From Erodium maritimum (lineage: Eukaryota; Streptophyta; Magnoliopsida; Geraniales; Geraniaceae): 64,000 nt of DNA. The notes beneath the pieces are model-generated. The model was not told the DNA's origin. It ran no database searches and worked only from the letters and a program-made list of their open reading frames with translations. Position numbers and translations under genes: made by a program. How positions within the stretch are numbered: the stretch's first letter is position 1; the number at the start of each line of letters is the position of its first letter. Location: the NCBI GenBank assembly GCA_963921825.1, contig OY997589.1, positions 4,898,001-4,962,000 on the forward strand, written 5' to 3'. Below, piece by piece: positions 10,501-21,869 of the stretch.

Positions 10501-12297
10501 CTAAATAGGAACGGCCTCGATAATGCAGGGAAAAGCCGGTATTTTGATAATGTTGTAGCGAGGAAAGCCTCCTCCTTCCAAGATGATCTTCCACTGATCC
10601 TCGGTCCTCTCCTTTCCACCCTTCATCTGTGTCATCATCGACAAATCGAACATCAACCTTGTCTCTGCAAACAATCCTTCGTCTTCTGGTTCTATCACTA
10701 TATCAAGTATCAGCACCTTCCCGGTTTTCTCCGGTATTGCTTTCCGACAATTCTTTAGAATTTTAACACAATCTTCGTCGTTCCAATTGTGTAATATCCA
10801 CTGCAATAGAAAAAAAAAAGAACAGAGAAATTAACTGACCGTTGGTATGCGCGTGACAGTAACCTACATTATATAAGTGACCCTTTATTTTTATTCGATG
10901 CAGAGATTAAAATCTCAACGCTCTTCGATACAATCAACATGTGGATCATAATAGAACCGAACTTCCATATATGTGTATCAAAGTTCACATGGGAGCCGAG
11001 ACACGCGAATGCTCGTATCAATCAGGTTTCTCATACTAGGTAAAACAAACCACTTGTATCGGGTGTCGGACTTCCAAAATGTCAACTTTATTAATAGATA
11101 CGATGTTATCTTTATAGGCGTGAGATTATGATTTTAACACTCTTCACTTGTCGTATACTTTGTGAGATGTTTTTCAACCCTCTGGAAAATAACATGAATA
11201 AGTATTAGAAAATCAATCCAACTAAAAGTCCAAGTTGATGATCACATACTTAATTATAGTTATATTCGAACATGTATTTTTACGGACAAATTTGTTTATA
11301 GGTTTGGAGATGAATTATTTAGAAAAAGAGATGAGTCCATTAAGAAGAGTAATAAGAGTTGACCCATTTTAGACCAATTTGAAAATAAAGGAAAAATTAA
11401 ATATTTTTGTTGATAACAGGGTTTGAATCAATATGCATAAGGTCCCGAATTTTGATATCATATTATATTAGAGGTTCAACTCAACTATAAGCTCAAACTT
11501 ATAGTTGAAGACTTGAAGGTCCGATTATAATTATATTCTAATCGTACCTTGATGAAAACGACATCAGCGTACGGGATGGACTCAAACATATCGCCGCTAA
11601 CGTGAGTCACACCATCCCTCTCCGGCGCGGTGGCGATGACATGCGGCAAGTCAAAGTTAATACCCTTAACATGCGGATTGGCCTTGACGATCTCGGCAGT
11701 GGTGACACCGATCCCGCCGGCCACGTCGACCAGAGTTCCGGCGAGGGCAAACCCGTCTTTGTACTCAGCAAGAAACGCCGTCATCACAATCCTGGCCACG
11801 CACGCCATGGCCTCGTTGAACAAGGCATTGAATTCAGGATCGACGGACGCGAGGTCCCATGAATCCACACCATGAGACTTGTTGAAAGCGTTCCCTCCGT
11901 CCTTGACGCACTCGGCCAGGTAGCTCCATGGAGCGTTAAACAGAGGATTGCACCTCCAGAGGATCATCGGAACTAAGCTGGTCTCCGAATCGAGCACGAT
12001 CCAGCGGGACTTGGGAGTGAGGCCGTAGAGTAGTTCTCCGCCGTCCGATGGTTGGTGCAGGGTGAAGAACCTCTTGCGGACAAGGACCCGCATGATGCGC
12101 TCCAAGTAGTCGGTGTCCGGAGAGGCGGTGGAGTCGATTTCGGAAGCCAGGCGGTGGAGAGAGATTGGACCGCCGTGAGAGTTGATTATGTCGGCGATGC
12201 GGAGGTCGATTGCACACTTGAGAGTCATAAGGGAAGGGAAGCCAAATAAGTGTTGCCACATCTCGGCTTGCCCTTTCTGCATGGTCTCAGTTTCCAT
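10501..12297 (-). CDS. S-adenosylmethionine-dependent O-methyltransferase, two exons
   Basis: Second plant type-I O-methyltransferase, minus strand. Exon 1 is 12297-11548 and exon 2 is 10800-10501 (stop at 10503-10501), joined in phase 0 (aag|gtacg ... cag|tgg), giving 349 residues. An in-frame ATG at 12336 is rejected because the TATA box at 12345-12354 would place it upstream of transcription; the start at 12297 also matches where relatives begin (QAEMWQHLFGF). The SAM-binding motif is LVDVAGGIG at about 189-197, a variant of VDVGGGTG. The catalytic His is H254 in WILHNWNDEDC, with Glu in ERTEDQW near the end. Substrate unknown. It shares the intron position and much sequence with the facing gene at 1958-3596, consistent with an inverted local duplication. 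The intron (747 bp) contains a TRIM remnant that ends next to the donor. Confidence 0.93.
11203..11542 (-). mobile_element. Old TRIM in OMT2 intron
   Basis: A decayed relative of the 8672-9001 element. The terminal-repeat-like ends are 'tattagaaaatcaatccaac' at 11203 and 'tattagaggttcaactcaac' at about 11466, with the shared inner phrase 'ggtttggagatgaattattt'. Same orientation as its host gene. Its right end lies about 3 bp from the splice donor of exon 1. Broken and old; number of breaks not counted. Confidence 0.75.
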
Positions 12298-12344
12298 TTT
12301 AGTTACGTTCTTAACCTTTATGACATATAACCTCATAAGAGTAG

Positions 12345-12354
12345 CTATATATAG
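12345..12354 (-). promoter_or_regulatory. TATA box of O-methyltransferase 2
   Basis: On the minus strand, ctatatatag lies 48-57 bp before the ATG at 12297. This spacing puts the transcription start near 12315-12322 and decides against the upstream in-frame ATG at 12336. Confidence 0.65.
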
Positions 12355-12483
12355 ACACGAGAGGGACTAATCAGGCTGACGAAAAATATAATTAAAAATG
12401 GGGCTTAATTATCTTTTAAACCTATCAGTATACCAAAGTTTTGCAAACGTTTAACAAAAGGGAAATGAACAAATGTAAATGAA

Positions 12484-13360
12484 TTTGGGGTTACGCAGTT
12501 TTTTTTCTTCCTTAGCTTTCGCTTCTCCTTCACGCAACCTCCGTCGGCGATCATTGTTGTTCCGGCCACGAGGGATGTTGGTGGAGCTTTCCCCATCGCT
12601 GCTGTACCCAACCTCCTCTCATTTCTATCGACCCCGTCCTTCCGCCCCGAGCCCCCACCGAAACATAGCCGACCTCGTAACGCCACCACCCCTCTTCGGT
12701 CATCTCTACCCTTCGTTCAAGTCGCTGCCCCTCCTCCTCGCCGGACAGATCTGTCGGGCCAGCACTCCAGTTGGTCAGACATGCTGAAAAACGCCGCCGC
12801 CGTCCTTGTCGTGTTCCTCAACCGTTGCCGGATGTACGCTTCAATCGGGCGAACCGCATGTGGTTAATCTACTCATCGATCGAGGCAACATAGAGTCGAA
12901 AAGACTATGTTGAACCCTCGGGTTGTTCACGAACCGACCTCCACAGTTTATCCACTTGGAGAAGGTTTTGGAGCATCAATGGAATTGGGATCCGGGACCT
13001 ACCCACCATGACTCGGGACCGACGTTGATTGGTCGTCCCAGGAGGAAAAAGGAAACATATCGTTTTTTTATGTTTTAGGTTGGAGTCAATTTTAGTTTCA
13101 ATTTTGAATTGCAAGGATTGTTTTAGTTGGATTTTTTGTTGCTGTTTTGTTTTCGACTTTAGGTTCAATAAGTTGGAACGTCTGGTAAGAGGTTGTCCTC
13201 AGTTTGTATCTACGAAAAAAAGTAGTATCTTCTACTAAACCATGAGAGCTGGGTCGCCTACGGGAGGCTCGAACAATATTCTGGTATCCAAGACCGTTAG
13301 ACCCTATTTTGTAATCGTTCAATTGGTATAATACCCTCCTCTGTTTGCCCGCTTAAAAAA
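12484..13360 (+). mobile_element. Short L1-like non-autonomous retroposon, plus
   Basis: An 877-bp plus-strand insertion flanked by an exact 16-bp TSD, aacaaatgtaaatgaa (12468-12483 and 13361-13376). It has a C/T-rich head, a middle without domains, and a 3' end 'ttgcccgcttaaaaaa'. The last 200 bp match the 3' end of the retroposon ending near 40437 ('gtttgt.tctacga', 'cgcctacggg', 'aacaatattctg'). There is no reverse transcriptase. It lies just upstream of OMT2's promoter. Confidence 0.88.
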
Positions 13361-13516
13361 AACAAATGTAAATGAACAAAATTGTGTGTCAGTATAGATC
13401 TATTCAAATGTAAATTCACCTCTATCGAAAACGAAAACCACGTGTACTGCTTCAAGGACGACGAAAAAATCTATCAATTCCTCGTCATTTATTTAACGTT
13501 CGTGGTATATTTGTTT

Positions 13517-13757
13517 GGAAAAAATTCAATATAATATCTTGTCAACCATTTATTTGCAAGATAATACCCTAACATAATTTTTGTTATATAATACTCTGTC
13601 AAACATTTATTTGGCAGAGTATTATATTGCAAAAAAAATATGCTATGATACTATTTTGTAAATAAAAGTTTGACAGAGTATTATATTACAAAAACATTAT
13701 GTCAAGGTATTATCTTACAAATAAATATATAACAGACTATTATATTGAAATTTTTCC
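13517..13757. mobile_element. AT-rich foldback MITE
   Basis: A 241-bp AT-rich inverted repeat. The arms begin ggaaaaaattcaatataat on the left, and its near-inverse ends at 13757. The inner phrase 'aatactctgtcaaac' is repeated inverted as 'gtttgacagagtatt'. No clear TSD, so the superfamily is unassigned. Confidence 0.65.
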
Positions 13758-13810
13758 TCTTTATTTTTTCGTTAAAAAATAAGCGTTCATATTATTTGTA
13801 AACATTACTC

Positions 13811-14967
13811 TTTTTTTGAAACGGATAACCGGGGAAGTGCATTACTGCAAAAAAGAAACCATATAAGGTAGAGCGTAACCGCCCTGGGGTCCATATATAT
13901 GTCTGAGCCGACCGTAGCAAGCCCAGCGCTCAAGGACCCATAAAGATAGCCTACTAGATATCGTAGACAATAACTGAGGACATCCCCTTACCGACGTCTC
14001 AAAACAGCGAGACATAAAGGAAAAAGTCTAAACCAATGCAGAAAACAAATTGTACCAACGACAAACATAATAATGTAAAAACGAGCAGAAATAATGAGTT
14101 GTTGATCCAGGCTTCCCGAGACCTCTCAACACTATTTGTCCCGGGTCTGTGGGTATAGTCCAACAACGGTCAACCCCACCCCTACCGGGTCGGCTCATTC
14201 CTGCAAAGGAGGCTACCCAGCCTCGGCCTGCTTCATCTGGTCCTCCTCGGCCGCCAAGACAGCCTCAAGTAGGACCACCAGTTCTTCATCTTCGTCCTCC
14301 CAATCTGACACCGGGGAGATGCGTTCCGGCGGCGTTCCACCCTGCCGAGAGCCAGATCTGATGGCGGTCTTCGGGCGGCCCACCTAGGTCGAGGCATGCA
14401 CGCTTGGGGGACCGTATTTAGAGTACGACACTGGCGGCGGGCTGGAACATGGTGCAGTGGCTCGGAGTGGGCACCGCCGACCTCTTCATATGACCGGCGC
14501 GGCGTCTCCGATTGCTGGGGTGCATAGAGTACGAGTGCACCCGCCTCGGCCGAGCTCGGCTTGTCCTTCAACGGAGAGGACTCTCTACAGTCGAGGTCCT
14601 TGTGTCCTGCGAGAAGCACGGATCTGTCGATAGTCGGCAGAGGGGAGCCGACGTCTGGGAGGAAGCCCGGTGGGGATGGTGGCGCATCATCAGGGAGGAG
14701 GCCCTATGGGGATGGTGGCGAAGTATCGAGGCGGCGTGGTTGGACAGGATCCATGAAGGTGAATCAGACAAGGTTAATGAGTCGAGAGGAGAGCTGCAAG
14801 CAGGCGGTGACCGGTGAGGTGGAGCTGCTAGCGGGCGGCGACCGGCGAGGTGGATGGAGGTGGAGAAGTGGGTGGCGGAGGTGAAACCCTAGAAAGGATA
14901 AGAGTGCACCCGAAACTGGGTTTTCAGAGAGTTTTTTTTGTGCATATACCAACGGATGAAAGTTGAT
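13811..14967 (-). mobile_element. Short L1-like non-autonomous retroposon, minus
   Basis: An 1157-bp minus-strand insertion flanked by an exact 17-bp TSD, atttgtaaacattactc (13794-13810 and 14968-14984), with the inverted A-tail at 13811-13817. The head half (right side) is GC-rich and encodes Pro/Arg/Ser-rich stretches (for example 14233-14619 minus). The tail half is A-rich on the plus strand. No endonuclease or reverse transcriptase is present. The defined ends on both sides indicate one complete insertion, not a 5'-truncated one, though the family's full-length form is not in the window. Confidence 0.88.
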
Positions 14968-14984
14968 ATTTGTAAACATTACTC

Positions 14985-16455
14985 GTTTGACAATGACTTT
15001 ATATTGATGGAAAGTTCGGTATTATTAACTTATCAATGGTCTATAACTCAGGTTGGCATATACATTAAGGGGGGCAAGGCACAAGTGCAAAACCAACGGA
15101 GAAGTTTGAAATGAGTTAGTATGTGTTTGGTAATGTAACGTCCTCTCACCAACAATAGGACACACTATATATGTATACTGGATCCAGATTGAAATTCGTA
15201 TAATTACCGAATAAAAAAAACTATGACCGACAGCATAAAGTGGAATTTATTAATCAACTATCTTATTATTTGAGACTATAATTCAAATATAGATATTATT
15301 ATTTTTCTCTCTTTTTAGCTTAAAGTTGAATTTATTAATAAAAAAACTCGAATAAGTAACGGATTGTAAAGAGAAGTGAAAGAATTGAAAAATGCAAGAC
15401 ATACAAATGTTCTAGACGTTATCTCTATAACAAAATGTTTGGCTAATCTAGGTGACAATTGATGAGATATATCTTTGTGAAAGTAAGCACACAAGCGTAG
15501 CGTACTTCACACAGGTCTTGACTCGAACTGAAAATGCACGCAGCGTCTGAAAAACACACTTATCTCTCGGCAGAGGCCTTTTTGGAGCAACTAAGAGGAT
15601 ACTGGGGATCAGGGAGAACATCATAAAAGGGTGAGGCTCCTGATCCAGCAGATGGGGTTGGGGCGTCGAGTTTTCAGTTGCTTTTGCCAATGGGATCAAC
15701 TGCTAATTCCATCCTCATGACTCTAAACAGAGATTTCATGTTCCCGATCCAGCAGATGGGGATGGAAAGCCCTACACAGAGTCCCTGACTGATCGGGTGC
15801 ACTACACTCATGGCATCGAATCCAAGGCTTAGCCACCGATAAACATCAATGATCAGTGAATGGTTGAGGAGATATGGGATCTTAATAGATCTGTAGCAGA
15901 GAGGTAGTAAGCAAGCACGCGATAGAGGCTATGGCTCTGGTGGCGGAGGAGGTGGTGGTGCTAGATCGTGAGCGACGGTAGGGGAGGGCGGCGGAGGCGG
16001 TGGCGTTGGTGGTGCTAGATACGGATGTGGGGACGACTGCGGTGGGGGCGACGATGTTGGAGACAACACCAGGGAGGAGACAGACACATGGCGAGAGATC
16101 TGTTTAGACGAGAAGAGAGGGCAAAGCCCAAGAGAGACGACAGTGGTGCCTATGAGGCATGATATGTTGCACGACAACGGCGACGGGATCGGGTTGAGGC
16201 CCAGCCACCAGTACACTAGAGTCGGCTAAAGCTTCTAGAGAGAACTTCATCTCAACCAGAATCATTTAGAAACACAGTTTACGATACCATTATTTCCTCA
16301 ATCTCGATTAGTGCTCAACAGATATGTGAGCATTAATATTTGGAACAGAAAAAATAAGTACGTGAGAATTAATGTAATAATCAATAACTATGTAAAAAAT
16401 GAAAAGACGGAGAGGTTAGAAAGAAGAGTTATAAGATTCACACGGTAAACATAAA
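14985..16455. other. Intergenic, no gene recognised
   Basis: No supportable gene. The phrase 'gatccagcagatgggg' occurs twice (about 15640 and 15750). A minus-strand frame at 15929-16216 codes for polyproline and polyserine runs, but it is simple sequence with no domain and is not called. Confidence 0.4.
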
Positions 16456-16464
16456 TAATAAATA

Positions 16465-16942
16465 GGGAAAATATCAGATTGGTACCCTTAACTATACGTT
16501 TTTAACACATTGGTACCCTTAACTAATTTAATCACTAAAAAGGTACCTTAAGTTTCCAATCAGCAACACTTTAGTGTTTTACGTCCATTTTTGGACGGAA
16601 AATGGTCATGTGCGATGCACATGACCTTAAACTTTCAAGAAATGACAAAAATACCCCTCTAAGTTCAAACCCTGATTATTCTTTTACCTTATTTCTCCTA
16701 CGCAACCTTCATCTCCCCCATTTTATTTCATACATACGCCTCCTTCATTCTGTTTCTCCTTCATTTTGTTTCTTCCACAGCCTTCATCTCCACCACCATG
16801 ACCATTTTCCGTCCAAGAATGGACAGAAAACACTAATGTGTTACTGTTTGGAAACTTAAGGTGCCTTTTTAGTGATTAAATTAGTTAAGGGTACCAATGT
16901 GTTAAAAACGTATAGTTAAGGATACCAATCTGAAATTTTCCC
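16465..16942. mobile_element. MULE-like MITE with ~90-bp arms
   Basis: A 478-bp element with ends gggaaaatatcagattggta and its near-inverse, arms of roughly 90 bp. It is flanked by an exact 9-bp TSD, taataaata (16456-16464 and 16943-16951). It has no coding sequence and lies 22 bp from the next MITE. Confidence 0.88.
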
Positions 16943-16964
16943 TAATAAATAAGTTAAAATCATT

Positions 16965-17403
16965 GGGAAAACTACCAAAACCTAGCCAAAACCATGTCCA
17001 TGTAACTGATGTTTACCCTGAAGTTTAAAGTTAACTGATCCATACCCTTAAGTTTCGAAAATGTAACTCAAAACCCTCCGTCAGTTAAAATGACGAAAAT
17101 ACCATCAACTACACTTCAATAATTATGTTAAAAAATTATTTAAAAATTACTTTTGTTATATATATATATATATATATATATATTTACTTATTAAATGACT
17201 TCATTTTTATTTAAAAATTCACTTCAGTTATATTTTAAAAAAATATTTAAAAAAATCACTGAGGGTATTTTCATCATTTTAGCTGACAGAAGGGGTTTTT
17301 AGTTACAAGTCGTAACTTCAGGGTATATATTAGTTAACTTTAAAATTAAGGGTAAACATCAGTTAAATGGGCATGGTTTTGGGTAGGTATTGGTAGTTTT
17401 CCC
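16965..17403. mobile_element. MULE-like MITE
   Basis: A 439-bp element with gggaaaactacc...ggtagttttccc ends and a 9-bp TSD, aaaatcatt (16956-16964) against aaaaatatt (17404-17412), 7 of 9. The inner half carries 'aaaatgacgaaaatacc' and its inverse around an (AT)n run at about 17157-17183. It is the same subfamily as the MITE in the OMT1 intron. Confidence 0.8.
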
Positions 17404-17519
17404 AAAAATATTACTTTTTATGATAATAATCGTGGAAATTGTACTATCGAAAAAAGAAGGGAGGATGAGGCTAAGTTTCGGATATGTTCGGAACGCTGAT
17501 CTTATGACTAGAAACTCTA

Positions 17520-19195
17520 AATTACTCAGGTAAAGGCTTAGGGGATCTATCCCCATTCTCGGATTCAAGTGCTACTATCGCTTCTCTCGTCTCGACTCGG
17601 GTGACATGTGGATCCTTATATGCTTGCCTGCCCCGTTGTGGAGACCTCATTAGATGAAGAGTGTCAGGTAGTCGGAGGTCTCCAGGAGAAGGAAGACGCG
17701 TGGGGGTGATGTTAGATCCCAACAGACCAGGGTACGACTCCTCTCCACTACCTCGGAAGTCTGGAAAGGGGCTCACTACAGCTAGCGAGGTCGCTTTGCA
17801 AACCTCGCGGAATACTCTTCTAGGACCTCCACCTCAAACAGGAGGGGGAAGTTGTCCAACGTTCTCTTCTTCAAGTGCAGATTGGGATCCCTTCCTGGCG
17901 GATCGAAGGATCAGGTTTTAAATCTTGTCCGCTTCACCATGCTCACCTGGGAGGCATGAAATATTCTTTGGGCCATTGGTTCTTTCTCCAAGTTAGGCGG
18001 GAAATTCTGTGTTCCACCCCTTACCCCCCGACGCCGCAAAAGGGGTACGGTCATCCTGCTCCACCGGTTGTTGGTTTTAAGAAGATAGTCATGGGTCAAT
18101 GCAGGGAGGCCCAAGGGTCGCAACTCGAAGCGTATGGGGCATTTCGGAGCTCGTGGTCGTGGTAGAATGGCCCGATCCTGGTTGATCCTACCGGAGATCA
18201 GGTCCGGCGAGTCACGCTGGACTGTTCTCCTGATGTTGGGAAGCTCCTCGACCATGAGAGACAAATCGAACCGGGGAGACAAAGGAGTTTTCCATCCTTG
18301 GCTCCCATAGATATATTGCAGTTATGTGGCCAATACAACCATAATCGAGGTAGAATACTGACACGCGCTCGTACTAGAGTCGAGCCTGGACAGTGTATGT
18401 AATACTGGGTATACTTAGGCAGGTAGAATGCTAGAGGGGACCCACTAGGTCCTTTCTGAAGCGGACTCAGATGTACCTCCCTTGCCCCTGCCCCCGCTGG
18501 TTTGTTTTCGTATCCACAAAGCCTCCCAGAGCCTCTCCAATGGTGAAGCTCGTGGTTGGAGTAAGGCCCCCTAAAGGGATGTCGAAGGCCCTTGCTCATA
18601 CCCATAGTAAAACTAAGATAATGAAAGAGTGGATGGATTGATCTATAGACTGCTATCCTCCGGGTGGAGAGGTGCCTGGCCGAAGCACGACAGATCTACC
18701 CGACGAACTCGGTCCTTGGCGCACGAAGGCCTTCCTCGGATGGAGGTAGTTGGATGATGGTCCCCAACGATCTAGCCGCGGTAGTGAGGGAAGGTCGGAG
18801 CCGTTGGTGATGAAGGTAGACGATGAGCCGCTGGATCCGGGAGTAGAGAACGTGGCCGAAAATAGGCGAGGAGGACCGGGAACCATGGTTGGGAACGGTT
18901 GTGGAGGGAGAGTGGTTGCACTGGTCTGCTTCCTTCTCTGTCTCGGTGGCTTGATAAAGATCGTGGACAAGCATGGAGGCATGACCCTAGGAGCCTCAAG
19001 ACTCACCAGGTCGACCATTTGCGCAGAAAGCGTACCGACCGATGGAGAGGATAGGGCGCCCATGTGTATGGTGGCAGGGAAAGTGGGACATAGCCCGTTG
19101 ATCGGGATGACGACGACATAGAAATGAAGGAGGCACGTTGAAGAGGAGAGAAGCGAAACCTTATCACGATAACAAGAAAATTAGATAGTTTTTAC
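17520..19195 (-). mobile_element. L1 ORF1-like remnant, minus
   Basis: A GC-rich, gene-free block with overlapping open frames on both strands. Read on the minus strand, the pieces suggest a LINE ORF1 (RNA-binding gag-like) remnant: 'LGGLTPTTSFTIGEALGGFV' near 18550, then a zinc-knuckle-like 'YGCIGHI' near 18320. The head end at about 19140-19195 ('ggtttcgcttctctcctctt' on the minus strand) resembles the head of the next element. There is no A-tail at the left end and it is clearly decayed. Confidence 0.45.
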
Positions 19196-19200
19196 TTCTT

Positions 19201-20770
19201 ATTTTTTTCTAGCACACATAACTGAGAATTTTATTAATATGAAAGGCAAAGGTCATAGAGACCGTACAAATGTGCAATTGAAATCAACAGACTAAGTGGG
19301 ATTGAAATAAGCAAACTAAATAGACTAAGGTATAGCCTTGGTGACGGATGAGGCACTGTTCCTATATCTATAAACCCGGTGTGACCTAGGGGAAGCTAGG
19401 CGTGGGTCCTTGTTCTTGTTGTGTAAGGTACGATGAATCCATTATTCTTGCCCAATCTCGACTTGACCGGTTCTACCATATCGGAGCAGTCGATCAAGGA
19501 GTATGTTGGGAAAAGGAGGAGGCTGGGAGTCGGTAAGTAGGCTACTCATAGAGGCCGGTGAGTGGCTCATCAGGAAGACCCTGAGATGCCCTAGGCTACT
19601 CATTGTGACCCGCGAGGCAACTCCTCGCGCCTCGCTTCTATCCCATCCGTCCCAAGGGAAGAGGCGTACCAGCGAGGTTCCTCCATCTGTTGATGTGGGA
19701 GGCCCGACTCCTCCGCCCGTGGAGGGGATAGATATCATCGAGAGTTCTCTTGTCGTGCCCTAGTTATTCCTTCGGGGTCAGGCGTAGGCCACCTGTTCTC
19801 CGTCCTATGAGACGGATGGGAGTAGTATTGTCCATTTCATGTATGATTGGCGTAAGGGCTGGTGTCAAGGGCTACCCGGATGCGGAGGAGCATGGCCGTC
19901 GGCCGAGGAGGCCATTCGAAAATCCGATCATCCCTATCATGCTCAATCGGCTCAAATAGGATCCTCTCATGGCGGTGGAGCGGGTGTTAGTGGGAGGGTA
20001 TGTGTGTCTGGGGTCCCCGATCCATCCCTGCCTATACCGGGGAATCGGATGGTGCGTCCCACGGTTGGGGAGGGTGTCTAGAGATTGGTGGGCGTCTTAC
20101 GAACAACTCCATACCTAAGGACCTACCATAGGGGTAGGGTGGAACTGCCGTTATCGGCAACGCCCTAATGGGCTATCGATGGACCCGAGATCCTATCTCT
20201 AGTGCCTCTTCTCTACTTCGCCATCGGGGGGCATAAGGCCCATTTTCCTCCGTATCGATCTGACGACGTCTCAATAGGTTTCGAGGCTCAGATCGCAGGA
20301 GACGGTCTTAATGGTATGGTGCCGCTTCTCGGACGATCCAATGGAGGGCGGGATCTCCATCTTTCTCCTCCGTGTCAATCCTTCGGCATTGTGGGTGGGG
20401 TCGAGAAACCGATCAAGGATGGTGATCCCATACACGCAATTTCGTGGGGCAGGTAGCGACGTCGGAGACAACTTCCTCCCGTTGGATTATCTAAGGGCTC
20501 TAGTGTATCAGGCGAGACATCATCGATCAACAGATTGGTAGGGAAGAGGTGGTGGGTGATGTTGTCGGGCTTCGTGAACGGATAATCATGATGAGCAGTG
20601 GCGGCGGAGAGGACGGCTGGAGCACTAAAGGAGAGCGGAAATAAAGCCCTTTTGGAAGGTAAGAGAGGTTTAAACTCGGGAGAGAAACCTTAAGTTTCGA
20701 AAAGTTCTCTTTTTTCAAAGGAGAAGAGAGAAACCTTAGCACCATAAGGAGAAAATTAGATAATTTTCAC
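19201..20770 (-). mobile_element. L1-like retroposon, minus, tandem to previous
   Basis: Minus-strand retroposon with inverted A-tail 'atttttttctagcacacata' at 19201 and a head end near 20770. Its head ('ctaaggtttctctcttctcc' on minus) resembles the one ending near 19195. The middle is GC-rich with Pro/Ser-rich frames (for example 19442-19738 minus) but no recognisable domain. The flanks share about 19 of 22 bases, but because head ends are also similar this is only weak TSD evidence. Confidence 0.5.
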
Positions 20771-21036
20771 TTGAGTTTAGAGTATTTTAAATTTGAGTCA
20801 CTTTCTGGAATAAAATTCATTTTTTTGTAATTTTTAATTATACTTTTAAAATTTGTTTTGATCGTTGACGGTCCAGAACAGATCACCAAGAAGGGATTAT
20901 GTTATACATATTTATGTATGTATTTTGATAGGGGAAGGAGATTAGGTCTAAAGAACTTGCACTAACTATTAAATAAAATTCAAACTATTAAAAAACTGCC
21001 AACTTAGTTTTAAAATTTATTCCATAAACTTTCATT

Positions 21037-21851
21037 TTTTTTTAGCGAAAGTTACAATTTTATTATATGAAATCAATTATAAAACTGTGCATCGAGGAAC
21101 AAACTCTTCGACCACGAAAGGTCAGATTTAAAGAACAATAGTTCACTAAGCCTTTTACTACCAGACCGTCACAGACGGTATTGAGATGATGCCATATGGG
21201 CAAATAGAGAAGACGAGAGGGCAAAAGGGGGGTATCAGAGTTCCTGCCCTGAGAGTTGGTCGAGGACCTCAATGGTAGTGATGGGAGGATATACGCGAAT
21301 CAGGGTTCCCTCCTAGGAAAAGTCTCTAACTCTCTATATGCTAGTCTTTGACCCTGTAAAGATGTAATCAGTGAAAATAAAAAAGACCCACTCGATTAGC
21401 TTGGTCCAGAATCGAGAGAGGGGTCTAGGAGGGTGCATCGGTGGAGGCCAGGGAGACGGACGCGTCGATGACGGCTTCAGGGACAGCGGGGGTTGCTCAG
21501 GAGCGATGATCCGATACAGTTTGATCCAGAGCCAGATCAATCTGCAATAGGTACAGAACACTGGGTGCGAATATGTACCCTTGTCGCATACATCGGTGGA
21601 GGCCAAGGAGGTATCCAAGGAATTTTCGGCAAGGTAGGTCGCTTCGTAGAGAGGGAAACTCCTCGAATCTAGGCCGAGCAGCAGCAGACGAAGCAGGGGA
21701 ACAAGAAGAACGCCATGATGATGGAGAGGAGAGAGCGAAACTACGCCGGGAGGGGTGTAGGTTGGGCCGGGGTGAGGTACGACAGGACGGCGCTGAAACC
21801 TTAGGTTTTTTCTCCATTGAAAGCGCAAACCCTACCAGAGCAATTTCCAGC
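21037..21851 (-). mobile_element. Short L1-like non-autonomous retroposon, minus
   Basis: An 815-bp minus-strand insertion flanked by an exact 18-bp TSD, attccataaactttcatt (21019-21036 and 21852-21869), with the inverted A-tail at 21037-21043. Both ends match the element at 7015-7919 (tail phrase 'tgcatcgaggaac', 'gaccacgaaag'; head Arg/Pro/Ser-rich). It has no reverse transcriptase. Confidence 0.9.
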
Positions 21852-21869
21852 ATTCCATAAACTTTCATT

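Noticed and set aside
12297-12336. Longer OMT2 start at 12336
   Set aside because: It lies only about 10 bp after the TATA box, so it would be upstream of transcription, and relatives start near 12297.
15929-16216. Minus-strand polyproline frame
   Set aside because: Simple GGT/GGC repeats on the plus strand explain it. No domain, no signal peptide and no gene context.
18177-18189. cctggttgatcct, like the start of 18S rRNA
   Set aside because: Only 13 bases match and the flanking bases do not continue as 18S. It lies inside a LINE-like block.
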